From Rudanella sp. (lineage in GTDB: Bacteria; Bacteroidota; Bacteroidia; Cytophagales; Spirosomataceae): a stretch of 5,243 nucleotides of DNA. The position numbers and the translations under genes are program-made. The stretch covers positions 1 to 5,243 of the forward strand of contig JAJAYX010000576.1 in the NCBI GenBank assembly GCA_026785985.1, given 5' to 3'. Under the pieces are notes generated by a model, which was given only the letters and a program-made list of their open reading frames with translations, had not been told where the DNA came from and did not search any database. Position 1 is the stretch's first letter; each line of letters begins with the position of its first letter. Of the stretch, positions 1 to 5,243 are shown piece by piece.

Positions 1-97
1 AATCCTTTCTAAAAAACAAACTTGTCCTACACCCTGGCGTGGTCGTGGCAAAATGGCCTGGCGGGAGGGTTTATTTTTTTACGCCCTGATAGACACC

Positions 98-157
98 GTC
101 CCGCCGGGACTTTTACTGAAATTGATATTTTCTACAAAGACCCTACCCCGATGGGGT
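98..157. repeat. REP-like pair of short palindromes
   Basis: Two perfect short inverted repeats lie 34 bases apart in this gene-free stretch. GTCCCG-C-CGGGAC is at 98-110 and ACCCC-GAT-GGGGT is at 145-157. The linker is AT-rich and, read on the minus strand, contains CTTTGTAGAAAATATCA. Two GC-rich hairpins joined by a '...TGTAGAAAA...' linker resemble the interspersed palindromic repeats I associate with Spirosoma-like genomes, but the copy number cannot be judged from one window. The element lies just downstream of the minus-strand lipoprotein gene ending at 208, so it could also shape the 3' end of that transcript. Neither palindrome is followed by a long T-run on the minus strand, so a classic intrinsic terminator is not supported. 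The remainder of 1-207 shows no convincing gene. Confidence 0.4.
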
Positions 158-207
158 TTCATCGCAAACTTATTCTAACCGTTAATTTTCAGACAGTTTC
201 CCGTAAG

Positions 208-618
208 CTAATTCCTTTTTCGGTGAAAGGTGTAAACGCTTGAGTGGCTATCCAAATTACTATACGTAAATAACTGTCTATCAAGGCTATATATCGAAAT
301 TCCACTACCAATACCCTTTCGCTTTACTCCCTTTTCGTACCAAAAGCCATTGCCAAACTCAATTTTTTTCCCGTCTGCACTGACTGAGTAGTCAGCCGAC
401 ATTCTTAAGGTATCACGAATAATACGCTCATACTTGCCACTTCGAGTGAATTTTTCAATCCACCAATTATCAGTAACTGTCACTTTTGGCCCACCACCGG
501 CCCAGTTCACTGGTACATACTCCCTCAATACCCACTCCCCTACAATCAGCCGGTCCGGTTCATTGGATTTGCAGCCCCAAAAAGCGAGCAAAAAAAGTAA
601 TGTAAATAGCTTCTTCAT
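208..618 (-). CDS. small lipocalin-like lipoprotein, hypothetical
   Basis: This encodes a 136-residue predicted lipoprotein. The start at 618 is chosen because it gives a classic export signal: MKK, a hydrophobic run (residues 4-14), then the lipobox FWGC with the lipidated cysteine at residue 16. The frame stays open upstream to 831, but that extension has no signal character and runs antisense to the reductase gene. After the cysteine comes a polar linker (KSNEPDR) and then 'LIVGEWVLREY'. That opening, followed by alternating short beta-type segments (for example 'WWIEKF', 'GKYERI', 'KKIEFGNGFWYEK'), is typical of small Bacteroidota lipocalin-like lipoproteins. These are all-beta barrels of mostly unknown ligand. 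The family assignment rests on this general pattern, not on a diagnostic motif. The protein is probably anchored in the periplasm or outer membrane. It is transcribed divergently from the neighbouring reductase and no partner is evident. Confidence 0.75.
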   Translation of the reverse strand: MKKLFTLLFLLAFWGCKSNEPDRLIVGEWVLREYVPVNWAGGGPKVTVTDNWWIEKFTRSGKYERIIRDTLRMSADYSVSADGKKIEFGNGFWYEKGVKRKGIGSGISIYSLDRQLFTYSNLDSHSSVYTFHRKRN

Positions 619-688
619 ACACCACGAGATAGTTTTGTGTAGCATAAGATACCAAAACCCGGTAAAGGGTTGGAACGAAACGAAAATT

Positions 689-1510
689 ATGAATCTCCAA
701 ACAACCAAAACCCTCAATAACGGGGTCGAAATACCTTTGCTGGGCCTCGGCGTGTATGCCCCCAGCCACAATAACGAGGTGCAGCAAGCCGTGGAATGGG
801 CACTTGAAGCCGGGTGCCGCCTGATCGACACGGCCAGTATTTATGGCAACGAGCGCGAAGTAAGCGACGCTGTAGCTGCCAGTGGCTTGCCCCGCCGGGA
901 CGTGTTTATTACCACAAAAGTCTGGAACGACGATGAGGGCTACGACTCAACGCTCCGCGCTTTTGACAAAAGTCTCGAAAAACTCGACACCGATTATGTC
1001 GACTTGTACCTGATTCACTGGCCCGTCCGCGAAAAGCGGTTGGACACCTGGCGGGCGTTGGAAAAACTCTATGCCGATGAGCGCGTGCGGGCCATTGGTG
1101 TTTCCAATTATTATGTGCCGCACCTCGAAGAACTATTCACGATAGCCAACATCACGCCCGCTGTGAACCAGTTTGAGTTAAGCCCCTATTGCCACCCCGC
1201 CGAAACCCTGGCCTATTGCCGGCAAAAAGGCATTCAGCCGGAGGGGTACGCGCCCCTGGTTCGGGGACAGAAAAACGACGATCCGCGCTTGCAGGCCATT
1301 GCCCAACGGCACGGCAAAAGCACGTTTCAGGTGCTGGTGCGGTGGTCGTTGCAACAGGGTGCCATCACCATTCCTAAATCGGTGAAGCGCGACCGGATTC
1401 GGGCGAACTTCGACGTGTTCAATTTTGAACTCACCCCCGACGAAATGGCCCAAATGAACACCTGGCACGACAATACCCGTGTGGCTGACGACCCAATGGA
1501 GTTTTTGTAG
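689..1510 (+). CDS. aldo/keto reductase (AKR5-like)
   Basis: This is a complete 273-residue cytosolic NAD(P)H-dependent aldo/keto reductase, the usual length for the short bacterial members. The (beta/alpha)8 barrel begins at 'NNGVEIPLLGLGVY' (residues 10-23). The catalytic tetrad is intact: Asp47 (in LIDTA), Tyr52 (in SIYGNE), Lys77 (in TTKVW) and His110 (in LIHWP). 'GVSN' at 137-140 and the C-terminal 'IPKSV' (228-232) with Arg236 form the cofactor signature; the Lys/Arg pattern suggests NADPH preference. Overall it resembles 2,5-diketo-gluconate reductase/methylglyoxal reductase-like enzymes that reduce small aldehydes and ketones, but the true substrate cannot be read from sequence. The start at 689 matches the usual family N-terminus and follows an A-rich stretch. 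An in-frame upstream ATG at 434 would add 85 residues lying antisense to the lipoprotein gene, so it is rejected. Confidence 0.95.
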   Translation: MNLQTTKTLNNGVEIPLLGLGVYAPSHNNEVQQAVEWALEAGCRLIDTASIYGNEREVSDAVAASGLPRRDVFITTKVWNDDEGYDSTLRAFDKSLEKLDTDYVDLYLIHWPVREKRLDTWRALEKLYADERVRAIGVSNYYVPHLEELFTIANITPAVNQFELSPYCHPAETLAYCRQKGIQPEGYAPLVRGQKNDDPRLQAIAQRHGKSTFQVLVRWSLQQGAITIPKSVKRDRIRANFDVFNFELTPDEMAQMNTWHDNTRVADDPMEFL

Positions 1511-1570
1511 GATGAAGCCGGACAGAGTCAGCCTTTAGTCGTACCTTCACATTCTCGTACAACGCTGCTT

Positions 1571-2209
1571 ATGGGCTCCCCAAAACGCCTTCCTTTAGAT
1601 ACCGACTCCATATTAGTGGCGTTCAATCTGCCCCGTCTGCGGGCAGGAGTAGCCATTGATGACTGGATGCGGGCCACTGGTTCGCTGACGGATATGGAGC
1701 AGGAACGGGTTGAGAAACTGTACCAGAAAGCCCTGAAATCAGCCGATGGCTGGAATGAGGAAGAGTTAAAAATGAAATTCATTAGCCTTATTTTCGACGT
1801 GGCTGACGTGGAGGAAGACGATAAAATTGTTTCGTTTTACGAGCGTCCGATGGCAGCAACCATTGACGGGCTGAAAATTTCCGTCATCTGCGATTGTCTG
1901 TTGGCGGCTCCTGCCGGTATCGCAACCCCTCGGACTCCCTATTTCTTCTTACAAGAATTTAAAAAGCAGAAGGGTGATTCTAACGATCCGGAGGCTCAGA
2001 TGCTGGCCGCCATGCTCGTTGCCCAGCACCGAAATGCTGACCAGAAACCCATCTACGGAGCCTGGTTAGTGGGCAGTATCTGGAATTTCACCCTGCTGGA
2101 TGCCTCCCAATACTTCGTTAGTCCCAAATTGGACGCTTCTGATCGTATCGATCTTGTTCGAATTATTTTTATCCTGCGCCGACTCAAAGAACTGATTTTG
2201 AACCGGTAA
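1571..2209 (+). CDS. orphan protein with putative PD-(D/E)XK nuclease fold
   Basis: This is a 212-residue cytosolic protein with no signal peptide. I do not recognise a named gene, but it resembles a group of Bacteroidota hypothetical proteins that I associate with the PD-(D/E)XK nuclease fold. The supporting pattern is an acidic helix 'WNEEELKMKF' (61-70), Asp108 in the strand 'ISVICDCLLA', then Glu129-Phe-Lys131 in 'FFLQEFKK'. A helix with Gln143 in 'DPEAQMLAAMLVAQ' follows, and then 'PIYGAWLVGSIWNF' (160-173) as a later strand pair. The spacing from Asp108 to ExK is about 20 residues, which suits the fold. Gln after the ExK motif is also common in these nucleases. It begins 60 bases after the reductase stop, so co-transcription is possible but unproven. 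There is no methylase, helicase or toxin partner beside it. Nuclease activity is inference; such folds can also be inactive binding modules. Confidence 0.8.
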   Translation: MGSPKRLPLDTDSILVAFNLPRLRAGVAIDDWMRATGSLTDMEQERVEKLYQKALKSADGWNEEELKMKFISLIFDVADVEEDDKIVSFYERPMAATIDGLKISVICDCLLAAPAGIATPRTPYFFLQEFKKQKGDSNDPEAQMLAAMLVAQHRNADQKPIYGAWLVGSIWNFTLLDASQYFVSPKLDASDRIDLVRIIFILRRLKELILNR

Positions 2210-2366
2210 CCTATTACCTTATCATCATTACAAATTCATCTTCATTCGATAGCCGACAGTACTTTTAGGTCTATCAAGGTTTATTAATGCAGCCATAAGT
2301 AAAAGATCTCTTGTAAGATTCTCAAAAAAAACTGCGGGTGATGTAGATATCAACCTTTACAAGCTT
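2210..2366. other. AT-rich intergenic gap before the M20 peptidase gene
   Basis: These 157 bases separate the nuclease-fold gene from the peptidase gene and contain no open frame of note. TACTTTTA at 2260-2267 matches seven of the eight positions counting the two free bases of the Bacteroidota -7 element TAnnTTTG. However, no TTTG-like -33 box stands at the usual distance, so I do not call a promoter. No hairpin followed by a T-run is visible. The gap is long enough that the peptidase gene probably has its own promoter here. Confidence 0.4.
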
Positions 2367-3650
2367 ATGAAAAAACAGTACTACCTACCCCTCGGCTTCC
2401 TGCTGTTCGGGACAATAGCCAACAGCCAATCACTTACTAAAACGGAGCAGGCCATTGTGGAAACGGCAAGACGGCAACAGCCCGAAACGGAAGCGTTTCT
2501 GGAAAAAGTCGTGAACATCAATAGCGGCACACTCAACACAGCCGGCGTTCGGCAGGTGGGCAAGCTAATGGCCGGGGAGTTCGACAAGTTGGGCTTCAAA
2601 ACCGAGTGGGTCACGTTGCCCGATTCGCTGAACCGGGCGGGGCATTTGGTAGCTACCCGGCAAGGCAAAAAAGGCAAAAAACTGTTTTTGATTGGCCATT
2701 TAGACACCGTTTTTGAGAAGAGCCTGCCGATGGAATCCTTCACCCGTGTGAATGACTCGACCGCGACAGGGCAAGGCGTGAACGACATGAAAGGGGGCGA
2801 TGTGCTGGTGATTGCCGCTCTCAGAGCACTCCACGCCCAAAAACTGCTCGATGACACCTCGATTACGGTTTATTTCACGGGCGATGAAGAGAGTTCGGGC
2901 GGGCCGGAGAGTCGGCGGGATTTTATTGAACGGGCCAAAACCTGCGATGTCGCCCTGGGGTTTGAAACGGCGGTCGGGTTGCAAACTGTAACCACGGGTC
3001 GGCGGGGCGCGAGTAGCTGGACGCTGAACGTGAAAGCGCGGTCGGGGCATTCGTCGCGGGTTTTCAGCGATTTGGGGTACGGGGCTATTTATGAGGCCGT
3101 TCGCATTCTGAACGAGTTCCGGCGCTCCTTGAGTCAGGAGCAATATCTGACTTTCAACCCCGGCCTGATTGTGGGTGGTTCGGAGGTGCATTACGACGAG
3201 AAAACCGCAAAAGCCGAAACCATCGGCAAAACTAACATTGTGGCTGGTACGGCCCTCGTGAAAGGCGATTTGCGGTTTCTGACGGAGCAACAGAAAGAGA
3301 AAGCCCGCGCCACCATGCGCGAAATTGTTGATAAAAGTTTGCCGCTCACCAAAGCCACCATCACCTTTGCCGACGGGATTCCGGGCATGGAACCCACTGC
3401 GGCCAACGACGGTCTCCGTTTGCAACTCGACAAACTGAGCCACGACATGGGCCTCGGAGCCGTTTCCGCCACCGACCCTGGCCTGCGCGGAGCGGGAGAT
3501 ATTTCGTTCGTGGCCAAATACCTGCCCTGTTTAGACGGCTTGGGTGCGTCGGGCAAGGGGGCACACAGCATCGAAGAGACCATGAATACCAAACAATTTC
3601 CCCTGCTGATTCAGCGCACGGCTTTGTTTTTGTATCGACTAACGCGATGA
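2367..3650 (+). CDS. exported M20 family metallopeptidase, carboxypeptidase G2-like
   Basis: This encodes a 427-residue di-zinc exopeptidase or amidase of the M20 family. An N-terminal signal peptide is visible: MKK, hydrophobic 'LPLGFLLFGTIA', and likely cleavage near residues 20-22, so it should act in the periplasm or be secreted. The catalytic domain contains His111 in 'GHLDTVF' with Asp113, bridging Asp140 in 'GQGVNDMKGG', the Glu174-Glu175 pair in 'GDEESSGG' (general base and metal ligand), Glu200 in 'ALGFETA', and His400 in 'GKGAHS'. This order and spacing follow carboxypeptidase G2 almost residue for residue. The inserted lid/dimerisation domain spans roughly 208-325 and includes 'ARSGHSS' with His228. 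Carboxypeptidase G2 removes C-terminal glutamate from folates; related family members hydrolyse other N-acyl amino acids or dipeptides, so the substrate is open. The family-typical full length suggests an intact gene. The oxidase remnant starts 47 bases downstream. Confidence 0.95.
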   Translation: MKKQYYLPLGFLLFGTIANSQSLTKTEQAIVETARRQQPETEAFLEKVVNINSGTLNTAGVRQVGKLMAGEFDKLGFKTEWVTLPDSLNRAGHLVATRQGKKGKKLFLIGHLDTVFEKSLPMESFTRVNDSTATGQGVNDMKGGDVLVIAALRALHAQKLLDDTSITVYFTGDEESSGGPESRRDFIERAKTCDVALGFETAVGLQTVTTGRRGASSWTLNVKARSGHSSRVFSDLGYGAIYEAVRILNEFRRSLSQEQYLTFNPGLIVGGSEVHYDEKTAKAETIGKTNIVAGTALVKGDLRFLTEQQKEKARATMREIVDKSLPLTKATITFADGIPGMEPTAANDGLRLQLDKLSHDMGLGAVSATDPGLRGAGDISFVAKYLPCLDGLGASGKGAHSIEETMNTKQFPLLIQRTALFLYRLTR

Positions 3651-3697
3651 TTGGCCTCACGACCCGACGCGTTTAAAAATCATCGTCCTGAAAACCC

Positions 3698-3853
3698 ATG
3701 ACCCCTCAAAACCAACTCTCAATGGATTTATCCGCCATCGTCAACCTGTTTGATTTTGAGCCGCTGGCTGCGGAACGAATGACCACAATGGCCTACGAAT
3801 ACGTGGCGAGTGGCGCGGCTGATGAGTTTACGGTGCGCTGGAACCGGCATTGA
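3698..3853 (+). pseudogene. N-terminal fragment of an FMN-dependent alpha-hydroxy-acid oxidase/dehydrogenase
   Basis: An ATG at 3698, 47 bases after the peptidase stop, opens a 51-codon frame ending in TGA at 3851-3853. Its product carries the conserved N-terminus of the glycolate oxidase/lactate dehydrogenase family: 'EPLAAERM', then 'YEYVASGAADEFTVRWNR' at residues 33-50. This matches the region around Tyr24 in spinach glycolate oxidase ('YDYYASGAEDQWT...NR'). The homology stops abruptly at Arg50. From 3849 the sequence matches the family again, in another frame, at a point about 175 residues further along by glycolate-oxidase numbering. The missing block includes the active-site tyrosine equivalent to Tyr129 and several FMN-barrel strands. 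The fragment alone cannot fold or bind FMN usefully. It is a decayed gene, or an assembly collapse of an intact one. Confidence 0.85.
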
Positions 3854-4313
3854 CTGGATACAGTCGTTCGCCAAAGTCCCTGTTCTGCTCAAAGGAATTC
3901 TGAACCCCGACGATGCCGAAATAGCCGTTCAGGCGGGGGTATCGGGTATCGTTGTGTCAAATCATAGCGGTCGTAATCTGGACACCGTACCCGCCACCAT
4001 CGAGGCTCTTCCGCGCATTGCCGAACGGGTAAACAAACGAGTACCAATCCTGATGGATGGTGGCATTCGGCGGGGAACCGATGTGTTGAAAGCCATTGCG
4101 TTGGGAGCCAATGCGGTGTTGGTAGGCAAACCCATTTGTTTTGGTCTGGCCTGTGGCGGGTCAGCGGACCCCACGGGGAATTTTGTGCTGGTAGCCAACC
4201 AGGATTCGGACAACATCACGATTTTCAAACGGGACAAAACAACCGGCAAACTGACCCCAACCGGCAAAGAGATCATCGTGTCGATGCCCGTTTGTTTGTT
4301 GTTAACGCGCTGA
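3810..4313 (+). pseudogene. chimeric open frame: hydroxy-acid oxidase C-terminal half fused to a lactonase tail
   Basis: This frame stays open from a GTG at 3810 for 167 codons, but the first 13 residues are an out-of-frame reading of the oxidase N-terminus. Real homology starts at 'IDWIQSF' (3849). Residues 14-117 are the C-terminal half of an FMN-dependent alpha-hydroxy-acid oxidase/dehydrogenase. They include Lys28 in 'LLKGI' (equivalent to Lys230 of glycolate oxidase), His52 and Arg55 in 'SNHSGR' (active-site His254/Arg257; the first Gly of the usual NHGGR is Ser here), and the FMN-phosphate segment 'DGGIRRG' (83-89). 'GKPICFGLACGG' follows. The last ~50 residues of the family are absent and the frame instead continues into a beta-propeller lactonase C-terminus. 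No plausible start or ribosome-loading site precedes the homologous part, so I regard this as non-functional debris despite its open frame. Confidence 0.85.
4164..4313 (+). pseudogene. C-terminal remnant of a beta-propeller lactonase (6-phosphogluconolactonase type)
   Basis: The last ~49 codons of the chimeric frame match the end of the seven-bladed lactonase/6-phosphogluconolactonase family: 'DPTGNFVLVANQDSDNI', then 'FKRD..TGKLTPTGKEI' and 'MPVCL'. In intact relatives this is the final blade of a protein of roughly 350-400 residues, so about seven eighths of the gene is missing. An intact lactonase would hydrolyse a sugar lactone such as 6-phosphogluconolactone. Nothing here could do so. 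The terminal residues after 'PVCL' are LLTR and a stop. From memory, relatives usually end PVC-L/I-K-F, so the very end may also be altered. The fusion to the preceding oxidase remnant is in frame, near 4158-4166. It suggests that an oxidase gene and a lactonase gene once stood next to each other here. Confidence 0.8.
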
Positions 4314-4406
4314 CTATTATTGTGGTTGATAATCTTTTATAATATTCCGCGTTAAACCCCGCGCCTTTAGGCCATTGACCAGAGGTTCAGAATTCTAACG
4401 ATTCAA

Positions 4407-4414
4407 TATCTTTG
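4407..4414 (+). promoter_or_regulatory. Bacteroidota-type -7 promoter element
   Basis: TATCTTTG is an exact match to TAnnTTTG, the -7 consensus used by the primary sigma factor of Bacteroidota. It lies 26 bases before the ATG of the 5'-nucleotidase-like lipoprotein gene at 4441, which would give a short leader rich in T and C. The -33 element is weak: only GTTC at 4385-4388 stands at about the right spacing, and the clearer TTG at 4375-4377 is too far upstream. The position directly before a gene start supports the call. Confidence 0.55.
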
Positions 4415-4440
4415 TGTCTTCTCTGCTTCTTCCTTCTTTT

Positions 4441-5243
4441 ATGAACCGCTTTCTCTCCTACCTCGCCCTTTCGCTTATCCTGCTACCTGGTTGCCGAACC
4501 ACCGCGCCAATTACCCGGACAGCAACACCGCCTGTAGCCGCAACAGCGGCCCAACCTGTTACCAGTCAACCCATTACTATTTTGCACATCAACGATGTGT
4601 ATGAAATTGCCCCGCTCGACAATGGGCGCGTAGGGGGCATGGCGCGGGTGGCAACGCTGTTTAAGCAACTCAAAAAAGAGAACCCGAACTCGTATTTTTT
4701 TCACGCGGGCGATTTCCTGAGTCCGTCGGTAATTGGAACGCTCAAAAACGAAGGCAAAACCATTCGGGGGAAGCAAATGGTGGAGGTGATGAACGCGGCC
4801 GGGGTGCAATACCTGACGGTTGGCAACCATGAGTTCGATCTGGACGATGTGGAGCCGGTGAACCTTCAGGAACGCATCAACGAGTCTCAATCACAGTGGT
4901 TTGTGGCCAATGCCCGCCAGAAACAAGGCACCGATTTTGTGCCTTTTGCCAAAGTTGCCAATGGACAGCGGACTGAGTTTCCGGCCTCGGTGGTCTTGCA
5001 AACGCCCGGCGGTAAAATTGGCGTGTTAGCCGTAACGATTCCCGTCAACAAGCCCTATGTGCAGATTACCGACCCCATCGACGCGGCCAAAGCCGAATAT
5101 GACCGCCTGAAACCCCAGTGCGACGCGGTGATTGCCCTCACCCACATTAACATTGCCGACGACCGCCGTTTGGCTCAGGCTGTGCCGGGTCTGGCCCTCA
5201 TTATGGCAGGCCACGACCACGACCATATGCTCGAAAAAGTGGG
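4441..5243 (+). CDS. 5'-nucleotidase/metallophosphoesterase family lipoprotein, incomplete at 3' end
   Basis: This frame is open from ATG 4441 to the window edge (267 codons read, no stop). It begins with a lipoprotein signal, 'LSLILLPGC', with Cys18 as the likely lipidated residue, followed by a Thr/Ala/Pro-rich linker (19-42). The calcineurin-like domain follows with its metal-binding motifs in order: 'LHINDVYE' (Asp52), 'HAGDF' (Asp91), 'VGNHEFD' (Asn129-His130), 'LTHIN' (His235) and 'AGHDHDH' (His258, His260). This is the layout of the UshA/YfkN 5'-nucleotidase family, which dephosphorylates nucleotides or related phosphate esters outside the cytoplasm. In UshA the first motif is NDHHG, with a second metal-binding His; here it is NDVYE, as in a distinct subgroup. 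The C-terminal substrate-binding domain of this family would lie beyond the window. It is preceded by a promoter-like element and is probably monocistronic from its 5' side. Confidence 0.92.
   Translation, partial: MNRFLSYLALSLILLPGCRTTAPITRTATPPVAATAAQPVTSQPITILHINDVYEIAPLDNGRVGGMARVATLFKQLKKENPNSYFFHAGDFLSPSVIGTLKNEGKTIRGKQMVEVMNAAGVQYLTVGNHEFDLDDVEPVNLQERINESQSQWFVANARQKQGTDFVPFAKVANGQRTEFPASVVLQTPGGKIGVLAVTIPVNKPYVQITDPIDAAKAEYDRLKPQCDAVIALTHINIADDRRLAQAVPGLALIMAGHDHDHMLEKV

Noticed and set aside
22..243. Open frame of 73 codons on the plus strand.
   Set aside because: It runs through the two palindromes and over the 3' end of the lipoprotein gene. It has no recognisable domain or signal and looks like chance.
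434..688. Upstream extension of the reductase frame to an ATG at 434.
   Set aside because: The added 85 residues lie antisense to the lipoprotein gene and have no counterpart in aldo/keto reductases, which start near residue 1 of the 689 start.
619..688. Divergent promoters between the lipoprotein and reductase genes.
   Set aside because: Only partial matches to TAnnTTTG occur on either strand, without a correctly spaced -33 box. Promoters must be near but cannot be placed.
619..831. Upstream extension of the minus-strand lipoprotein frame to an ATG at 831.
   Set aside because: The extension would bury the lipoprotein signal 71 residues inside the protein and lies antisense to the well-supported reductase gene. 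The start at 618 is much better.
2700..3443. Long minus-strand open frame (247 codons) inside the peptidase gene.
   Set aside because: It is a shadow of the codon bias of the peptidase gene, which has every expected catalytic residue. The antisense product shows no domain.
3810..4313. The chimeric frame as a genuine two-domain fusion enzyme (oxidase plus lactonase).
   Set aside because: The oxidase part lacks its N-terminal half and the lactonase part is only the last blade, so neither domain could fold. The leading 13 residues are an out-of-frame reading of the oxidase N-terminus.
4302..4355. Perfect 8-bp inverted repeat TTAACGCG...CGCGTTAA, considered as a terminator or mobile-element end.
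   Set aside because: The 38-base loop and lack of a T-run argue against a terminator. An 8-bp inverted pair at such a distance is expected by chance several times in 5 kb.

Overview
The window looks like a chromosomal stretch of a Bacteroidota bacterium, most likely a Cytophagales/Spirosoma-like lineage. This is inferred from several features. There are short N-terminal lipoprotein signals and no Shine-Dalgarno sequences before the starts. One clean TAnnTTTG-type promoter (4407-4414) is present. The protein families, such as a 'NDVYE' metallophosphoesterase lipoprotein and an orphan 'QEFKK' nuclease-fold protein, are familiar from that group. Base composition is balanced. No phage, insertion sequence, CRISPR array or RNA gene is visible.

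Layout from left to right. Positions 1-207 hold no convincing gene but contain two short GC-rich palindromes joined by an AT-rich linker, resembling a REP-type repeat. A small lipocalin-like lipoprotein gene (208-618, minus) diverges from a complete aldo/keto reductase gene (689-1510, plus), with 70 bp between them. Sixty bases after the reductase comes a 212-residue orphan protein with a plausible PD-(D/E)XK nuclease core (1571-2209). After a 157-bp AT-rich gap there is an exported M20-family metallopeptidase resembling carboxypeptidase G2 (2367-3650), with all expected metal and catalytic residues.

Positions 3698-4313 are a wreck of two genes. The N-terminus of an FMN-dependent alpha-hydroxy-acid oxidase/dehydrogenase is joined out of frame to its own C-terminal half. 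That half is then joined in frame to the last ~50 residues of a beta-propeller lactonase (6-phosphogluconolactonase type). At least two deletions, or two assembly collapses, are needed to explain it. The last gene (4441 to the window end, incomplete) encodes a lipoprotein of the 5'-nucleotidase/metallophosphoesterase family, preceded by the promoter-like TATCTTTG.

The intact genes do not form an obvious pathway. They are general metabolic and envelope enzymes, mostly in separate transcription units. I found no convincing new multi-gene system. The items most worth a second look are the double-deletion gene fusion and the orphan nuclease-fold protein.
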